A DNA stretch of 64,000 nucleotides from Sinanaerobacter chloroacetimidivorans (GTDB lineage: Bacteria; Bacillota; Clostridia; Peptostreptococcales; Anaerovoracaceae). Shown here one piece after another: positions 7,572-16,164 of this stretch. The stretch spans positions 246,870 through 310,869 of the forward strand of contig NZ_JAGSND010000004.1 in NCBI RefSeq assembly GCF_018128545.1. Direction: 5' to 3'. The first letter of the stretch is position 1, and each line of letters begins with the position of its first letter. The notes beneath the pieces were generated by a model that was given only the letters and a program-made list of their open reading frames with translations, was not told the DNA's origin and ran no database searches. The position numbers were made by a program, and so were the translations under genes.

Positions 7572-9452
7572 ATGGAACGGAAAATCTATTTATCCAACAC
7601 GGATATAGAGGAAGCAGTGAGCCTTTATCTGGAGAGACTGGAACCTTGTATCCGAAATACAGCCATAGAAAAAATCGACATCAGAGAAGCTAAGGGGAGA
7701 GTGACAGCCAAACCGATTTTTGCTCGAACTTCCTCACCGAATCATAATGCGGCAGCCATGGACGGCATCATGGTAATCGCGAGTAAAACCTACTCTGCCA
7801 GTGAGGCAAATCCCGTGATTCTGAATAAGGGTTCGGACTTTGAATATGTCAATACCGGCCATGTCATCACAGAACCCTACGACAGCGTCATTATGATTGA
7901 AGATATTGTGGATCTGGGCAGCGACCAGGTCAAGATCATGGTACAAGCCTCTCCCTGGCAGCATATTCGGCCTATCGGTGAAGATATTGTTGCAGGAGAA
8001 ATGATTCTGCCGGAAAATCATCAGATCAGGCCAATGGATATCGGTGCCGTTTTGAGCGGCGGCAGAACAGAAATTGAGGTTTATGAAAAAATTAAAGTCG
8101 GGATCATGCCTACGGGCAATGAAATAACAGACCGCTATGATGATTTACCGAAAGGAAAATTATTTGATACTAACTCCTGGACTTTTCGAGCCATCGTGGA
8201 AGACTGGGGTGGAATCGCCGAAAGAATTTCTCCGGTGGAAGATGAATATGATAAGCTGAAAACTGCCCTTTTGGACTTGGCTCAAAGAAATCATGTGGTG
8301 GTAGTCAACGCGGGATCCTCAGCGGGAAGCAAGGATTTTACCGCTAAACTGATCGAAGAGCTGGGAGAACTCGTCCTGCATGGCATAGCCATAAAACCCG
8401 GGAAACCGACGATTTTGGGCATTGTAAAGGGCAAGCCGGTCATCGGTGTTCCCGGTTATCCAGGATCTGCTTTTCTTGTTTTTGAAGAGGTCGTAGGCCC
8501 TGTCATTAAAAAACTTCAGCACATGAGAATGCAGCTAGCCCAGGAGGTAAAAGCAACGGTTTCCAGAAGGATGGTCTCGACCTTAAAATACCGCGAATAT
8601 ATTCGTGTCAAGCTGGGAAAGGTTGGAGACAAGCTCATTGCAACTCCGTTAAACCGCGGAGCGGGCGTTACCATGGCGCTGGTAAAGGCGGATGGACTTA
8701 TGGTCATCCCCAGGAACAGCGAAGGCTATGAAACGGGAGATGAGGTAAGAGTGACACTGACCAATGATATGAGTGTCATTGAAAATACTATCGTATCCAT
8801 TGGGAGTCATGATTTAATCATGGATCTCATCGGCAGCATACTGGGGCGAAATGGCCGAAGCCTTTCCTCCGCTCATGTGGGCAGTATGGGTGGAATCATG
8901 GCGATCAAAAGAGGAGAGGCACATATTGCACCGATCCATCTTCTGGATGAAAATACGGGAGAATATAATAAGACATACATTGAAAAGTATCTAGGACAGG
9001 AAAGGGCGGTCCTTGTCAAAGGGGTCAGACGTGAGCAGGGCTTTATGGTGGCAAAAGGAAACCCTAAAAATATTAGGACCATCGAAGACTTAGCCAGAGA
9101 AGATATTTCCTTTGTCAACAGGCAAAAAGGATCAGGCACCAGGATCCTAACCGATTATCTGCTAAATCGGCATCAAATCGAAGGAAAAAACATCTCCGGC
9201 TACGACAGGGACATGACCACTCATATGGCAGTGGCTGCGGCCGTTGAAAGCGGCACTGCGGATGTGGGAGTCGGCGTTTATTCGGCCGCCAAGGTCATGG
9301 GACTTGATTTTATATCCATCGGATATGAGGACTACGACTTTGCAGTGCCGGAAAAATATTTAAATACGGAAATGCTTCGAGCATTCATTGAAGTCTTGAA
9401 CAGTGAAGAGTTCAAGAGTATTTTGAAAGACCTTGGGGGCTATGGATTATAG
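7572..9452 (+). CDS. MoeA fused to a periplasmic-binding-like domain
   Basis: ATG 7572 follows AGGAGG with nine bases between, so the upstream in-frame ATG at 7545 is not used. Residues 1 to about 400 are a complete MoeA: AAMDGIMV, IMPTGNEIT, VVNAGSSAGSKDFT, HGIAIKPGKPT and GVPGYPGSA. Residues about 410-626 form a ligand-binding domain like that of ModA/TupA or LysR effector domains (SIGSHDLIMDL, SAHVGSMGGIMAIKRGE, RQKGSGTRILTDYLL, AAAVESGTADVGVG), without a signal peptide, so it acts in the cytoplasm. This architecture is known in anaerobes and archaea. The extra domain may hold molybdate or tungstate, or sense it, beside the insertase; this is inference. Confidence 0.85.
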   Translation: MERKIYLSNTDIEEAVSLYLERLEPCIRNTAIEKIDIREAKGRVTAKPIFARTSSPNHNAAAMDGIMVIASKTYSASEANPVILNKGSDFEYVNTGHVITEPYDSVIMIEDIVDLGSDQVKIMVQASPWQHIRPIGEDIVAGEMILPENHQIRPMDIGAVLSGGRTEIEVYEKIKVGIMPTGNEITDRYDDLPKGKLFDTNSWTFRAIVEDWGGIAERISPVEDEYDKLKTALLDLAQRNHVVVVNAGSSAGSKDFTAKLIEELGELVLHGIAIKPGKPTILGIVKGKPVIGVPGYPGSAFLVFEEVVGPVIKKLQHMRMQLAQEVKATVSRRMVSTLKYREYIRVKLGKVGDKLIATPLNRGAGVTMALVKADGLMVIPRNSEGYETGDEVRVTLTNDMSVIENTIVSIGSHDLIMDLIGSILGRNGRSLSSAHVGSMGGIMAIKRGEAHIAPIHLLDENTGEYNKTYIEKYLGQERAVLVKGVRREQGFMVAKGNPKNIRTIEDLAREDISFVNRQKGSGTRILTDYLLNRHQIEGKNISGYDRDMTTHMAVAAAVESGTADVGVGVYSAAKVMGLDFISIGYEDYDFAVPEKYLNTEMLRAFIEVLNSEEFKSILKDLGGYGL

Positions 9453-9469
9453 CAAAAGGGGGAATTCTT

Positions 9470-10150
9470 GTGGGAAATCGTTACGAAAGAAACATGAATA
9501 TGTTAAGTCCTGAAGAAAATGAAAAATTAAAAGAATTTAAGGTTTGTGTCATCGGATGCGGCGGCCTGGGCGGGTATGTCATTGAATTTCTAGGTAGACT
9601 GGGAATTGGCAGGATCACCGCAGTGGATGGAGATGCCTTTGAAATCTCCAACTTAAACAGACAGCTGCTGTCTACTGAAACGGTGATGGGCAAGAGCAAA
9701 GCCTTTACCGCCAGGGAACGAATGGCAGCGGTGAACTCGGAGATCCAGGTCTATCCAATCGATGAATTTGTTACGGAAGAAAATTGTGATTCCATTATTA
9801 AGGGGCACGATCTGGTCATCGATGCTTTGGATAATATGCCTGCAAGAAAGCTGCTGTCCCAGTGCTGTGAGAACCAGGGGATTCCCATGATCCACGGCGC
9901 CATAGCAGGATGGTACGGCCAGGTGTCCACCATTCTGCCGGGTGATAAAACCTTGGAAAAGATCTATCCGGATGACGCTACAAAAGGAGCTGAGGTAGAA
10001 TTGGGCAACCCCTCCTTTACCCCCGCGTTAGTTGCAGCGATTCAGGTGGCAGAAGCGGTTAAGGTTCTTTTGAATAAAAAAGAGATCCTGTCAAAAAAGC
10101 TTTTAGCCATTGATCTATTAACTCAGGATTACGAAGTGTTCAACCTGTGA
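9470..10150 (+). CDS. ThiF/MoeB/HesA-family adenylyltransferase
   Basis: The GTG start at 9470 has GGGGG seven bases upstream. The 226-residue protein has the E1-like nucleotide fold: VIGCGGLGGYVIEFLGRLG at about residues 25-43, the conserved DGDAFEISNLNRQ loop, and DALDNMPARKLL. The paired CxxC zinc motifs of many MoeB/ThiF proteins are absent, as in the shorter HesA-type members. Such enzymes adenylate the C-terminal glycine of a MoaD or ThiS-type sulfur carrier. No carrier gene lies in the window. It is the last gene of the tup-moeA operon, so a molybdopterin-synthase role is likely. Confidence 0.82.
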   Translation: MGNRYERNMNMLSPEENEKLKEFKVCVIGCGGLGGYVIEFLGRLGIGRITAVDGDAFEISNLNRQLLSTETVMGKSKAFTARERMAAVNSEIQVYPIDEFVTEENCDSIIKGHDLVIDALDNMPARKLLSQCCENQGIPMIHGAIAGWYGQVSTILPGDKTLEKIYPDDATKGAEVELGNPSFTPALVAAIQVAEAVKVLLNKKEILSKKLLAIDLLTQDYEVFNL

Positions 10151-10222
10151 AAAATACCGAAAAAACAGCAGATTAATGAAAAATAATCAGCATCTTAATC
10201 GTGTTTTGGCTAAGCATTTTTG

Positions 10223-10250
10223 TTGACAGAGTATACTGGGAACTGATAAA
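10223..10250 (+). promoter_or_regulatory. Probable promoter of the mop operon
   Basis: A perfect TTGACA (10223-10228) is followed after 16 bases by GATAAA (10245-10250). Transcription would begin near 10257, about 25 bases before the riboswitch P1 stem. Confidence 0.5.
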
Positions 10251-10275
10251 CTACAGGTACATATAGAAAATTTTA

Positions 10276-10380
10276 TATTTTTCTCCGAGCCCTATCCCCT
10301 GTGGCTGTTGCTATGGGAATAGGGACCATGGGTTTATGTGGAAACGCATAGGCCTCCCACGTTTGGAAAGGAGAAGGCAA
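10276..10380 (+). ncRNA. Moco RNA motif riboswitch upstream of mop
   Basis: The aptamer begins TTCTCCGAGCC (10281-10291) and ends GGCCTCCCACGTTTGG then AAAGGAGAA (10351-10375), both matching the conserved ends of the Moco RNA motif. P1 is TTCTCC with GGAGAA (10281-10286 and 10370-10375). GAG (10287-10289) pairs with CTC, and CCTAT (10291-10295) with ATAGG (10348-10352). A terminator follows at once. The octamer CCTATCCC at 10291-10298 in the aptamer is repeated exactly as the 5' arm of the terminator, which gives a mutually exclusive switch. Confidence 0.88.
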
Positions 10381-10398
10381 AGATGGAGCAGTTTTTGG

Positions 10399-10429
10399 CC
10401 TATCCCTTCTGCGTGGGATAGGTTTTTTT
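10399..10429 (+). terminator. Riboswitch-controlled intrinsic terminator
   Basis: CCTATCCC (10399-10406) pairs with GGGATAGG (10415-10422), then seven T (10423-10429). Since the same CCTATCCC lies in the aptamer, the GGGATAGG arm can alternatively pair upstream. A folded, ligand-bound aptamer would then favour termination; the direction of control is inference. Confidence 0.88.
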
Positions 10430-10440
10430 GTTTTGCTGAA

Positions 10441-10600
10441 ACACAAACAAGCTAACTTAACCGAAATCAGCTAACTCAACTAACTTAACAAAACCAACTA
10501 ACTAACCAACTACCCAACTAATTTAACAAAACCAACTAACTAACCGACTAACTCAACTAACTTAACAAAACCCAACTAAACAACATCCCTAACGAAATTA
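10441..10600 (+). repeat. Degenerate 38-39 bp tandem repeat in the mop leader, almost free of G on the plus strand
   Basis: Three imperfect copies of a unit containing TTAACAAAACCAACTAACTA begin at about 10485, 10523 and 10562, a period of 38 and 39 bases. Shorter CTAACT or AACTAACT words are scattered from 10451 to 10640. The stretch lies between the riboswitch terminator and the mop ribosome site. On the plus strand it is mainly A, C and T, so its RNA should be nearly unstructured. The remaining 10601-10700 holds one more TAACTAACTA and then the GAGGAGG ribosome site (10693-10699). Confidence 0.75.
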
Positions 10601-10706
10601 ATTAATTCTATCGAAAACTTCAAAACTGGCTAACTAACTACTTATGAGCGCACTGCAAATTAACGTTTCGATTTTATAAGAGGCGAACTTTAGAGGAGGT
10701 TCAGTG

Positions 10707-13550
10707 ATGAAATTAAGAAAAATGACGCTAAATATCAACGGTGCCGATCGCATGTTTATCTGTGATCCGGAGAAGGATTCCCTGGCTGCCGTTATCAGAC
10801 GCTTGGGATTGACAGGAACAAAGGTTGGATGCGGTACCGGTGTTTGCGGCTCCTGCTCCATGATTTTGAACGGAAAGGTAATTCGTTCCTGTACAAAGAA
10901 AATGAAAACGGTGGAGGAGTATAGCACCATATTGACCATTGAAGGCATCGGAACACCAAACCACTTGCATCCGCTGCAGGTGGCGTTTATGAATCGGGGA
11001 GCGGTACAATGCGGATTCTGTTCTCCGGGATTCATTGTATCAGCCTATGCACTTTTACAGGAAAATCCTGATCCAACAAGAGAAGAAGTACGTGATTGGT
11101 TCCAGAAGAACAGAAATATCTGCCGTTGTACAGGCTACAAGCAAATCGTAGATGCGGTAATGGCTGCAGCGAAGGTTATGCGAGGCGAATGCGATATCGA
11201 GGACATCAAGGTGAAGCTTCCGGAGAATAAGGAATACTATGGCCTTCCGTTGGTACGTCCTGCGGCGCTGGCTAAGGTCTGCGGTGTTTGCGACTATGGT
11301 GATGATATTGAGCTGAAGATGCCTGACGGTGTATTGCATGTCGTTATGGTGCAGCCTAAGGTTGCCCACCATGCAAAAATCTTAAAAATACATACCGAAG
11401 AAGCTGAAAAAATGCCCGGCGTTTACAAGGTGATTACTCATAAAGACGTAAAAGGCTCCAATAGGCTGAATTTCTTCCAGTTTTCACCAAGATGCCTCGC
11501 TACCGAGCAGACACATATTCTGCTTGCAGAAGAGAAGATTTTTAATTACGGAGATATTGTGGCATTGGTTGCGGCCGATACAAAAGATCATGCGAGAGAA
11601 GCCGCAGCAAAGGTCACCATTGATTTTGAACCGCTGCCGGAATATCTGAACTATCTGGAAGCGGCTATGCCGGATGCCATGCGAATTCATGACGATCATC
11701 CGAATGTTTGGTCGGAACAGCCTACTGTTAAGGGTGCAGGGCATGATACACCTGAACTCTTTGATAAGGCGCCGCACGTTGTGGAAGGCAGCTTCTACTC
11801 CACCAGAGAGCCCCATATGCCCATCGAGGGGGATACGGTTCAGGCTTATTGGGGAGATGACGGTTTCCTGACCGTTCATTGCAAAGCAATGTGCATCTAC
11901 GCCAACATCGGAGATATCGCAGAAGCTACCGGTGTTCCCGCTGAAAAGGTCAGAGTGGTTCAGAATCCTACCGGCGCCACCTTTGGATGGGGTATTGCAG
12001 GTGCTACCTATTCCCTGGCTGCGATTGCCTGCCTTGCCTGCGATGACATGCCGGTTGCTTTCTCCATGACCTATTCCGAATTTATGGCATTTTCCGGAAA
12101 GCGAGCACCTTCTTATACCAATGCACGCCTCGCTTGCGATAACGACGGTAAGATTATTGCCACAGAATGGGATTGCGGTCTTGACCACGGCGCTTACAAT
12201 GAATTGGGGGATGACCTGACCTGGAGACCGGCAAGATTTATGTTCTTCCCATATCATGTTCCGAATGCATTGGGACTCACAAGAGTTGCATGCTCCAACC
12301 ATGCTTATGGCACGGCCTATAGAGGCTATGGTTCTCCCCAGGCATATACAGCATCAGAATCTTTAATGGATATGATGGCGGAAAAGCTGGGTATCGATCC
12401 TTTTGAACTCAGGTGGAGAAATATTGCACGTCCGGGAGACTTGAACATCAACAGCTTCCCCTTTGTAGATTACCCCATGGAAAAAATCATGGAAACCATG
12501 AAACCATATTATGAAAAGGCGGTGGCTAAAGCAAAAGCGGAAGACACACCGCAGAAGAGAAGGGGCGTTGGTATTGCCTGGGGCGGATACAACGTAACAG
12601 AAGGTACGGCTGACCAATGTACCGTTGCCATAGAGCTTCGGGAAGACGGAAAGTTTGTGAAGTATGATACCTGGCAGGACCAGGGGCAGGGCGGAGATGT
12701 GGGTTCCCTGCAGAATACCTTGGAGGCGTTAAAACCATTAGGAGTATCCATCGATGATATCGTGCTGATTCAGAATGACAGCAAGCATTGTCCTGACTCC
12801 GGATCCACGGCTTCCTCCCGTCAACATTATATGAACGGTAAGACATCAAAGATGGCTGCCGACATGCTGATTAATGCCATGACCAAGCCGGATGGAACCT
12901 TCAGAACCTATTCGGAAATGGTCGCTGAAGGAATTCCGACAAAATATGAAGCCCAGTATCTGAATCCAAGTGATCCGGATCTGTGTGACTTGGATCCAAA
13001 TACGGGTGTTGGAAATCCGACTCCGGATTATACGTATGCCATGTTCCTGGCTGAGGTGGAAGTAAATACCACCACCGGCAAAACCACCGTCATCGGATAC
13101 ACCTGTGTTGACGACGTAGGTGTCATTGGAAATATAGACTCCGTAAACGGGCAGGCCTATGGCGGACTGTCCCATTGCATCGGATTCGCTTTAAGTGAAA
13201 ATTATGATGACGTGAAGAAGCATAACAATATTCTGGGTGCAGGAATACCAGCGATTAAGGACATTCCGGACGACTTTAATATCGTTCATGTAGTGACTCC
13301 GCGTGCCAAGAATCCGTTTGGCTCCTCCGGTGCGTCGGAAGCCTTCCAGTCTGCAGGACATATGGCAGTTATTAATGCCATCAACAATGCCTGCGGCGTC
13401 AGAATCTATGAGCTGCCTGCATCTCCTGACAAGGTAAAAGCAGGACTGGATGCGATTTCAAAAGGTGAAAAGATCGAACCACCGAAGAAGTATTTCTTAG
13501 GCTCTGATTTCTATGAAGAAATGGAGTATATCAAGAATAATCCGGTATAA
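10707..13550 (+). CDS. mop: Molybdopterin-dependent aldehyde oxidoreductase (Mop type)
   Basis: ATG 10707 is seven bases after GAGGAGG; a GTG at 10704 is possible but unlikely. The 947-residue chain has two [2Fe-2S] domains (C42, C47, C50, C62; then VQCGFCSPGF and NICRCTGY), a hammerhead domain (about 180-290) and the large molybdopterin domain. There is no FAD domain, as in Desulfovibrio gigas Mop, and many stretches such as CGFCSPGFIVSA and EVRDWFQK are shared with it. Other pocket segments are REPHMPIEGD, GATFGWG, YRGYGSPQ, DQGQGGDVG and GSTASSRQ. The catalytic glutamate is Glu878 in SGASEAF. It oxidises aldehydes, or a similar carbon, to acids. A MoCo-sensing leader controls it. Confidence 0.92.
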   Translation: MKLRKMTLNINGADRMFICDPEKDSLAAVIRRLGLTGTKVGCGTGVCGSCSMILNGKVIRSCTKKMKTVEEYSTILTIEGIGTPNHLHPLQVAFMNRGAVQCGFCSPGFIVSAYALLQENPDPTREEVRDWFQKNRNICRCTGYKQIVDAVMAAAKVMRGECDIEDIKVKLPENKEYYGLPLVRPAALAKVCGVCDYGDDIELKMPDGVLHVVMVQPKVAHHAKILKIHTEEAEKMPGVYKVITHKDVKGSNRLNFFQFSPRCLATEQTHILLAEEKIFNYGDIVALVAADTKDHAREAAAKVTIDFEPLPEYLNYLEAAMPDAMRIHDDHPNVWSEQPTVKGAGHDTPELFDKAPHVVEGSFYSTREPHMPIEGDTVQAYWGDDGFLTVHCKAMCIYANIGDIAEATGVPAEKVRVVQNPTGATFGWGIAGATYSLAAIACLACDDMPVAFSMTYSEFMAFSGKRAPSYTNARLACDNDGKIIATEWDCGLDHGAYNELGDDLTWRPARFMFFPYHVPNALGLTRVACSNHAYGTAYRGYGSPQAYTASESLMDMMAEKLGIDPFELRWRNIARPGDLNINSFPFVDYPMEKIMETMKPYYEKAVAKAKAEDTPQKRRGVGIAWGGYNVTEGTADQCTVAIELREDGKFVKYDTWQDQGQGGDVGSLQNTLEALKPLGVSIDDIVLIQNDSKHCPDSGSTASSRQHYMNGKTSKMAADMLINAMTKPDGTFRTYSEMVAEGIPTKYEAQYLNPSDPDLCDLDPNTGVGNPTPDYTYAMFLAEVEVNTTTGKTTVIGYTCVDDVGVIGNIDSVNGQAYGGLSHCIGFALSENYDDVKKHNNILGAGIPAIKDIPDDFNIVHVVTPRAKNPFGSSGASEAFQSAGHMAVINAINNACGVRIYELPASPDKVKAGLDAISKGEKIEPPKKYFLGSDFYEEMEYIKNNPV

Positions 13551-13580
13551 AGGAAAAGCATAAATTGAATTTATAATCAG

Positions 13581-13611
13581 GTCGGTCTGTGATGCTTTGT
13601 CGCAGACCGAC
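13581..13611 (+). other. Hairpin between mop and the Fe-S oxidoreductase gene
   Basis: GTCGGTCTG (13581-13589) and CAGACCGAC (13603-13611) form a perfect nine-pair stem. The following sequence, ATTGTTGTAT, is a poor U tract, so this looks more like an mRNA processing, stability or partial-termination site that would lower downstream expression relative to mop. Confidence 0.5.
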
Positions 13612-13633
13612 ATTGTTGTATAGGAAACCCTTT

Positions 13634-15967
13634 ATGGAAAAATATTTGAAAAACTTTAAAAATTGTTTACAGAAGGAAATCCCCTACTGTGCCGCGGCAT
13701 GTCCTTTTCATATAGACATGCTGGATTTTATTGAAAAAATGAAGCGGGGCGGATTTAAAGCGGCTTTTAAGACCTACCGGAATGCAGTGGGCTTTCCGAT
13801 GATTGCTTCTACGCTATGTCATGAACCTTGTAAAGGGGTATGCCCCAGAAAGGATATGGACAGCGCCGTTGAACTTGGCATGCTGGAGAAAGCCTGTGTG
13901 GCCTATGCTGGGGACAGAACCCCGACGGATTATAACCTTCCCATGAAAAAGAAGAAGGTTGCAGTAATCGGGGCAGGGATTTCCGGCCTTGCCTGTGCAC
14001 TGCGGCTATGCATGAAAAAGTATGAGGTAGAAATTTTTGAGTCTGCGGATCGGATTGGAGGGTCCCTTTGGAAGCATATGGACTCTGCAGTTTTTCTTGC
14101 CGATATAGAAGAACAATTCAAGCATGAGCAGTATGCTCTGCATTTTCATACACCTATTCAAAAAGTCGAGGATCTTGGAAGCGGCAACTATGATGCGGTT
14201 TATGTTGCAACAGGACAGGGCGGAACAGACTTTGGACTGCTGTCTGCTGTGAGAGGGGCAGGGGATCCGTACTGCACCCAATATGGGGCTGCAGGATGGT
14301 TCGCCGGCGGAGGATTGATCGGCGATACAGGGATTTATGCCCTGGCAGGGGGATTACATATTGGAACGGTAATCGATAATTTCCTGAAAACAGGGAATTT
14401 GCTTTACCCGAAAAATATTCAGCAAACGGCAATGTGCTTAAATCCGGCCAATATAAAATATGCGGCTCCTGTAAAGGCAGCTGACGGAAAAGCCTACCGT
14501 GAAGAAGAGGCTCAAAGGGAGGCCGCACGCTGCATCGAATGCCAATGCGATTTCTGCAGAACCTACTGTGATTTGACTGACTTCTATAACAAATGGCCGC
14601 TGAGAATCAGAGATGAAATCATGGCCACCACGCTCCCCGGATCGGCAGATGTAAAAGCGACTCCGGCCAAGCGCCTTTTAAGTACCTGTAATCAATGCGG
14701 ACTTTGCAAGGAAACCTGCCCTGAGGACATTGATCTCGGAGGACTGATTCTAGCCGGACGGCAAAGCATGCATAGGCAAAAGAAAGCGCCTTGGGTATTC
14801 CATGATTTCTGGCTGCGGGATATGGATTTCGCCAATGGAGAATCGGCTGCTGTGGTAAAATTGCCACCAGGCTATTCTATCGGTTCCTATGCCTTTTTCC
14901 CAGGCTGCCAGCTTGGAGCAAGTGATCCTGACCTTGTAAGGAGCACCTACTCTTATTTGCTGGACAGGCAACCGGATACCGGACTTTTGCTGCGATGCTG
15001 CGGGGCGCCTGCCGAATGGTCCGGTGACACGGATAAACACCAGGAAGAACTCGCTATCATACGAAAGAATTGGGAAGAACTTGGAAAACCTGTTCTAATT
15101 TTGGCTTGTCCAACCTGCAAAAAGAAATTTCAGTCTCATCTAGCCGATATCCCGGTCATTTCACTCTATGAGATCATGGCAGAATGGGGGGGTGAAATAC
15201 CGGCGGAATTTTCTGCAGAGAATCAAGCGCATCAGGAGCATCAGCGGATCAAAACGTATTCTATCTTTGATCCCTGTGCTTCAAGAGATGAAGACAGCAT
15301 GAAGGAGGCAGTAAGACGGCTGGCAGCAGATACCGGATACCCCTTAAAACCCTTGCCGGAAAATGAAGCTTTTCCCCGTTGCTGCGGCTACGGCGGGCAG
15401 CCTGGAATCGCCAATCCGGAGTATGTGGATTTCGTTGTGAAAAAAAGAATCCATGAAAGTGATCATCCGTATATTACCTATTGTATCAATTGCCGTGATA
15501 TTTTCAGACAGGCAGGGAAGGAAGCGATTCATATCCTGGAACTCCTTTTCGACAAAGGAGTAACTTTCGAAAAACAGGCAACCATAAGCGAGCGAAGAGA
15601 AAACAGAATAGAACTAAAAAAGAATCTGCTGAAGGAGTTTTGGAAGGAAGAAATGAGAGAAGAAGAGAAACGGCCTATCAAAGTGAATGTTCCTGCTGAG
15701 CTTGCTGAAAAGCTCAATAAGGAGCGTATCCTGGAGGAAGATGTGATTGAGGTTGTTGATTTCTGTCAGAGAACGGGAAGAAGGGTGTATCAGCCGGAAC
15801 GTGGCGTTTTCAGCGGATATCGTGAGATCGGTTTTATGACTTACTGGGTAGAGTACCGGGAAACGTCGGAAGAAAATACCTTTGGCCTTGTAAATGCCTA
15901 TGCCCATAGGATGAAAATAGAATTGGAGGCAGTTTGGAATGGAAGAAAAACAGACCTTGATCTGTGA
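13634..15967 (+). CDS. Pyridine-nucleotide oxidoreductase / dicluster Fe-S protein (DVU_1558-like)
   Basis: ATG 13634 follows AGGAAA. The 777-residue protein is a multi-domain electron carrier. Residues 10-80 form the Cys-rich N-terminal cluster domain of glutamate-synthase-beta type (CAAACPFHI, CHEPCKGVCP). Residues 100-290 carry a Rossmann fold (KKVAVIGAGISGLACALRL), shorter than a complete two-dinucleotide reductase. Then come CIECQCDFCRTYC and CNQCGLCKETCPEDI for further clusters, and two CCG domains as in heterodisulfide reductase B (FPGCQLG with RCCGAP, then FDPC with RCCGYGG). A charged helical C-terminal domain follows. It probably shuttles electrons from Mop, which lacks FAD, to a soluble acceptor. 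Confidence 0.8.
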   Translation: MEKYLKNFKNCLQKEIPYCAAACPFHIDMLDFIEKMKRGGFKAAFKTYRNAVGFPMIASTLCHEPCKGVCPRKDMDSAVELGMLEKACVAYAGDRTPTDYNLPMKKKKVAVIGAGISGLACALRLCMKKYEVEIFESADRIGGSLWKHMDSAVFLADIEEQFKHEQYALHFHTPIQKVEDLGSGNYDAVYVATGQGGTDFGLLSAVRGAGDPYCTQYGAAGWFAGGGLIGDTGIYALAGGLHIGTVIDNFLKTGNLLYPKNIQQTAMCLNPANIKYAAPVKAADGKAYREEEAQREAARCIECQCDFCRTYCDLTDFYNKWPLRIRDEIMATTLPGSADVKATPAKRLLSTCNQCGLCKETCPEDIDLGGLILAGRQSMHRQKKAPWVFHDFWLRDMDFANGESAAVVKLPPGYSIGSYAFFPGCQLGASDPDLVRSTYSYLLDRQPDTGLLLRCCGAPAEWSGDTDKHQEELAIIRKNWEELGKPVLILACPTCKKKFQSHLADIPVISLYEIMAEWGGEIPAEFSAENQAHQEHQRIKTYSIFDPCASRDEDSMKEAVRRLAADTGYPLKPLPENEAFPRCCGYGGQPGIANPEYVDFVVKKRIHESDHPYITYCINCRDIFRQAGKEAIHILELLFDKGVTFEKQATISERRENRIELKKNLLKEFWKEEMREEEKRPIKVNVPAELAEKLNKERILEEDVIEVVDFCQRTGRRVYQPERGVFSGYREIGFMTYWVEYRETSEENTFGLVNAYAHRMKIELEAVWNGRKTDLDL

Positions 15968-16133
15968 CAGGTGCAAGGTTGAAATGGATCTTATCGAGGC
16001 CCAGTTCAGCTATTTGGAGCGAACCTTCCGCCATAAAGTGCCGCGGTGCCCTCAGTGCGGGCAGGTTCATATTCCGGAGGACCTGGCGAAAGGTCATATG
16101 AGTAAGGTGGAAGCTGCTCTTGAGGAAAAATAG
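15939..16133 (+). CDS. Small CxxC redox/zinc protein (DVU_1557 family)
   Basis: This 64-residue protein has two CxxC pairs, CDRCKVEM near residue 9 and CPQCGQVH near residue 37, in a rubredoxin- or zinc-ribbon-like arrangement. It overlaps the previous gene by 29 bases in another frame, so it is translationally coupled. It corresponds to the DVU_1557 redox protein that recurs in this gene neighbourhood. Whether the four cysteines bind iron or zinc cannot be told. Confidence 0.8.
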   Translation: MEEKQTLICDRCKVEMDLIEAQFSYLERTFRHKVPRCPQCGQVHIPEDLAKGHMSKVEAALEEK

Positions 16134-16164
16134 GGAGCAAAGGGAGTAAAAAGGGAGCATTAAA

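Noticed and set aside
10441..10640. CRISPR-like array
   Set aside because: The units are contiguous and degenerate, with no unique spacers, no palindromic repeat and no cas genes nearby.
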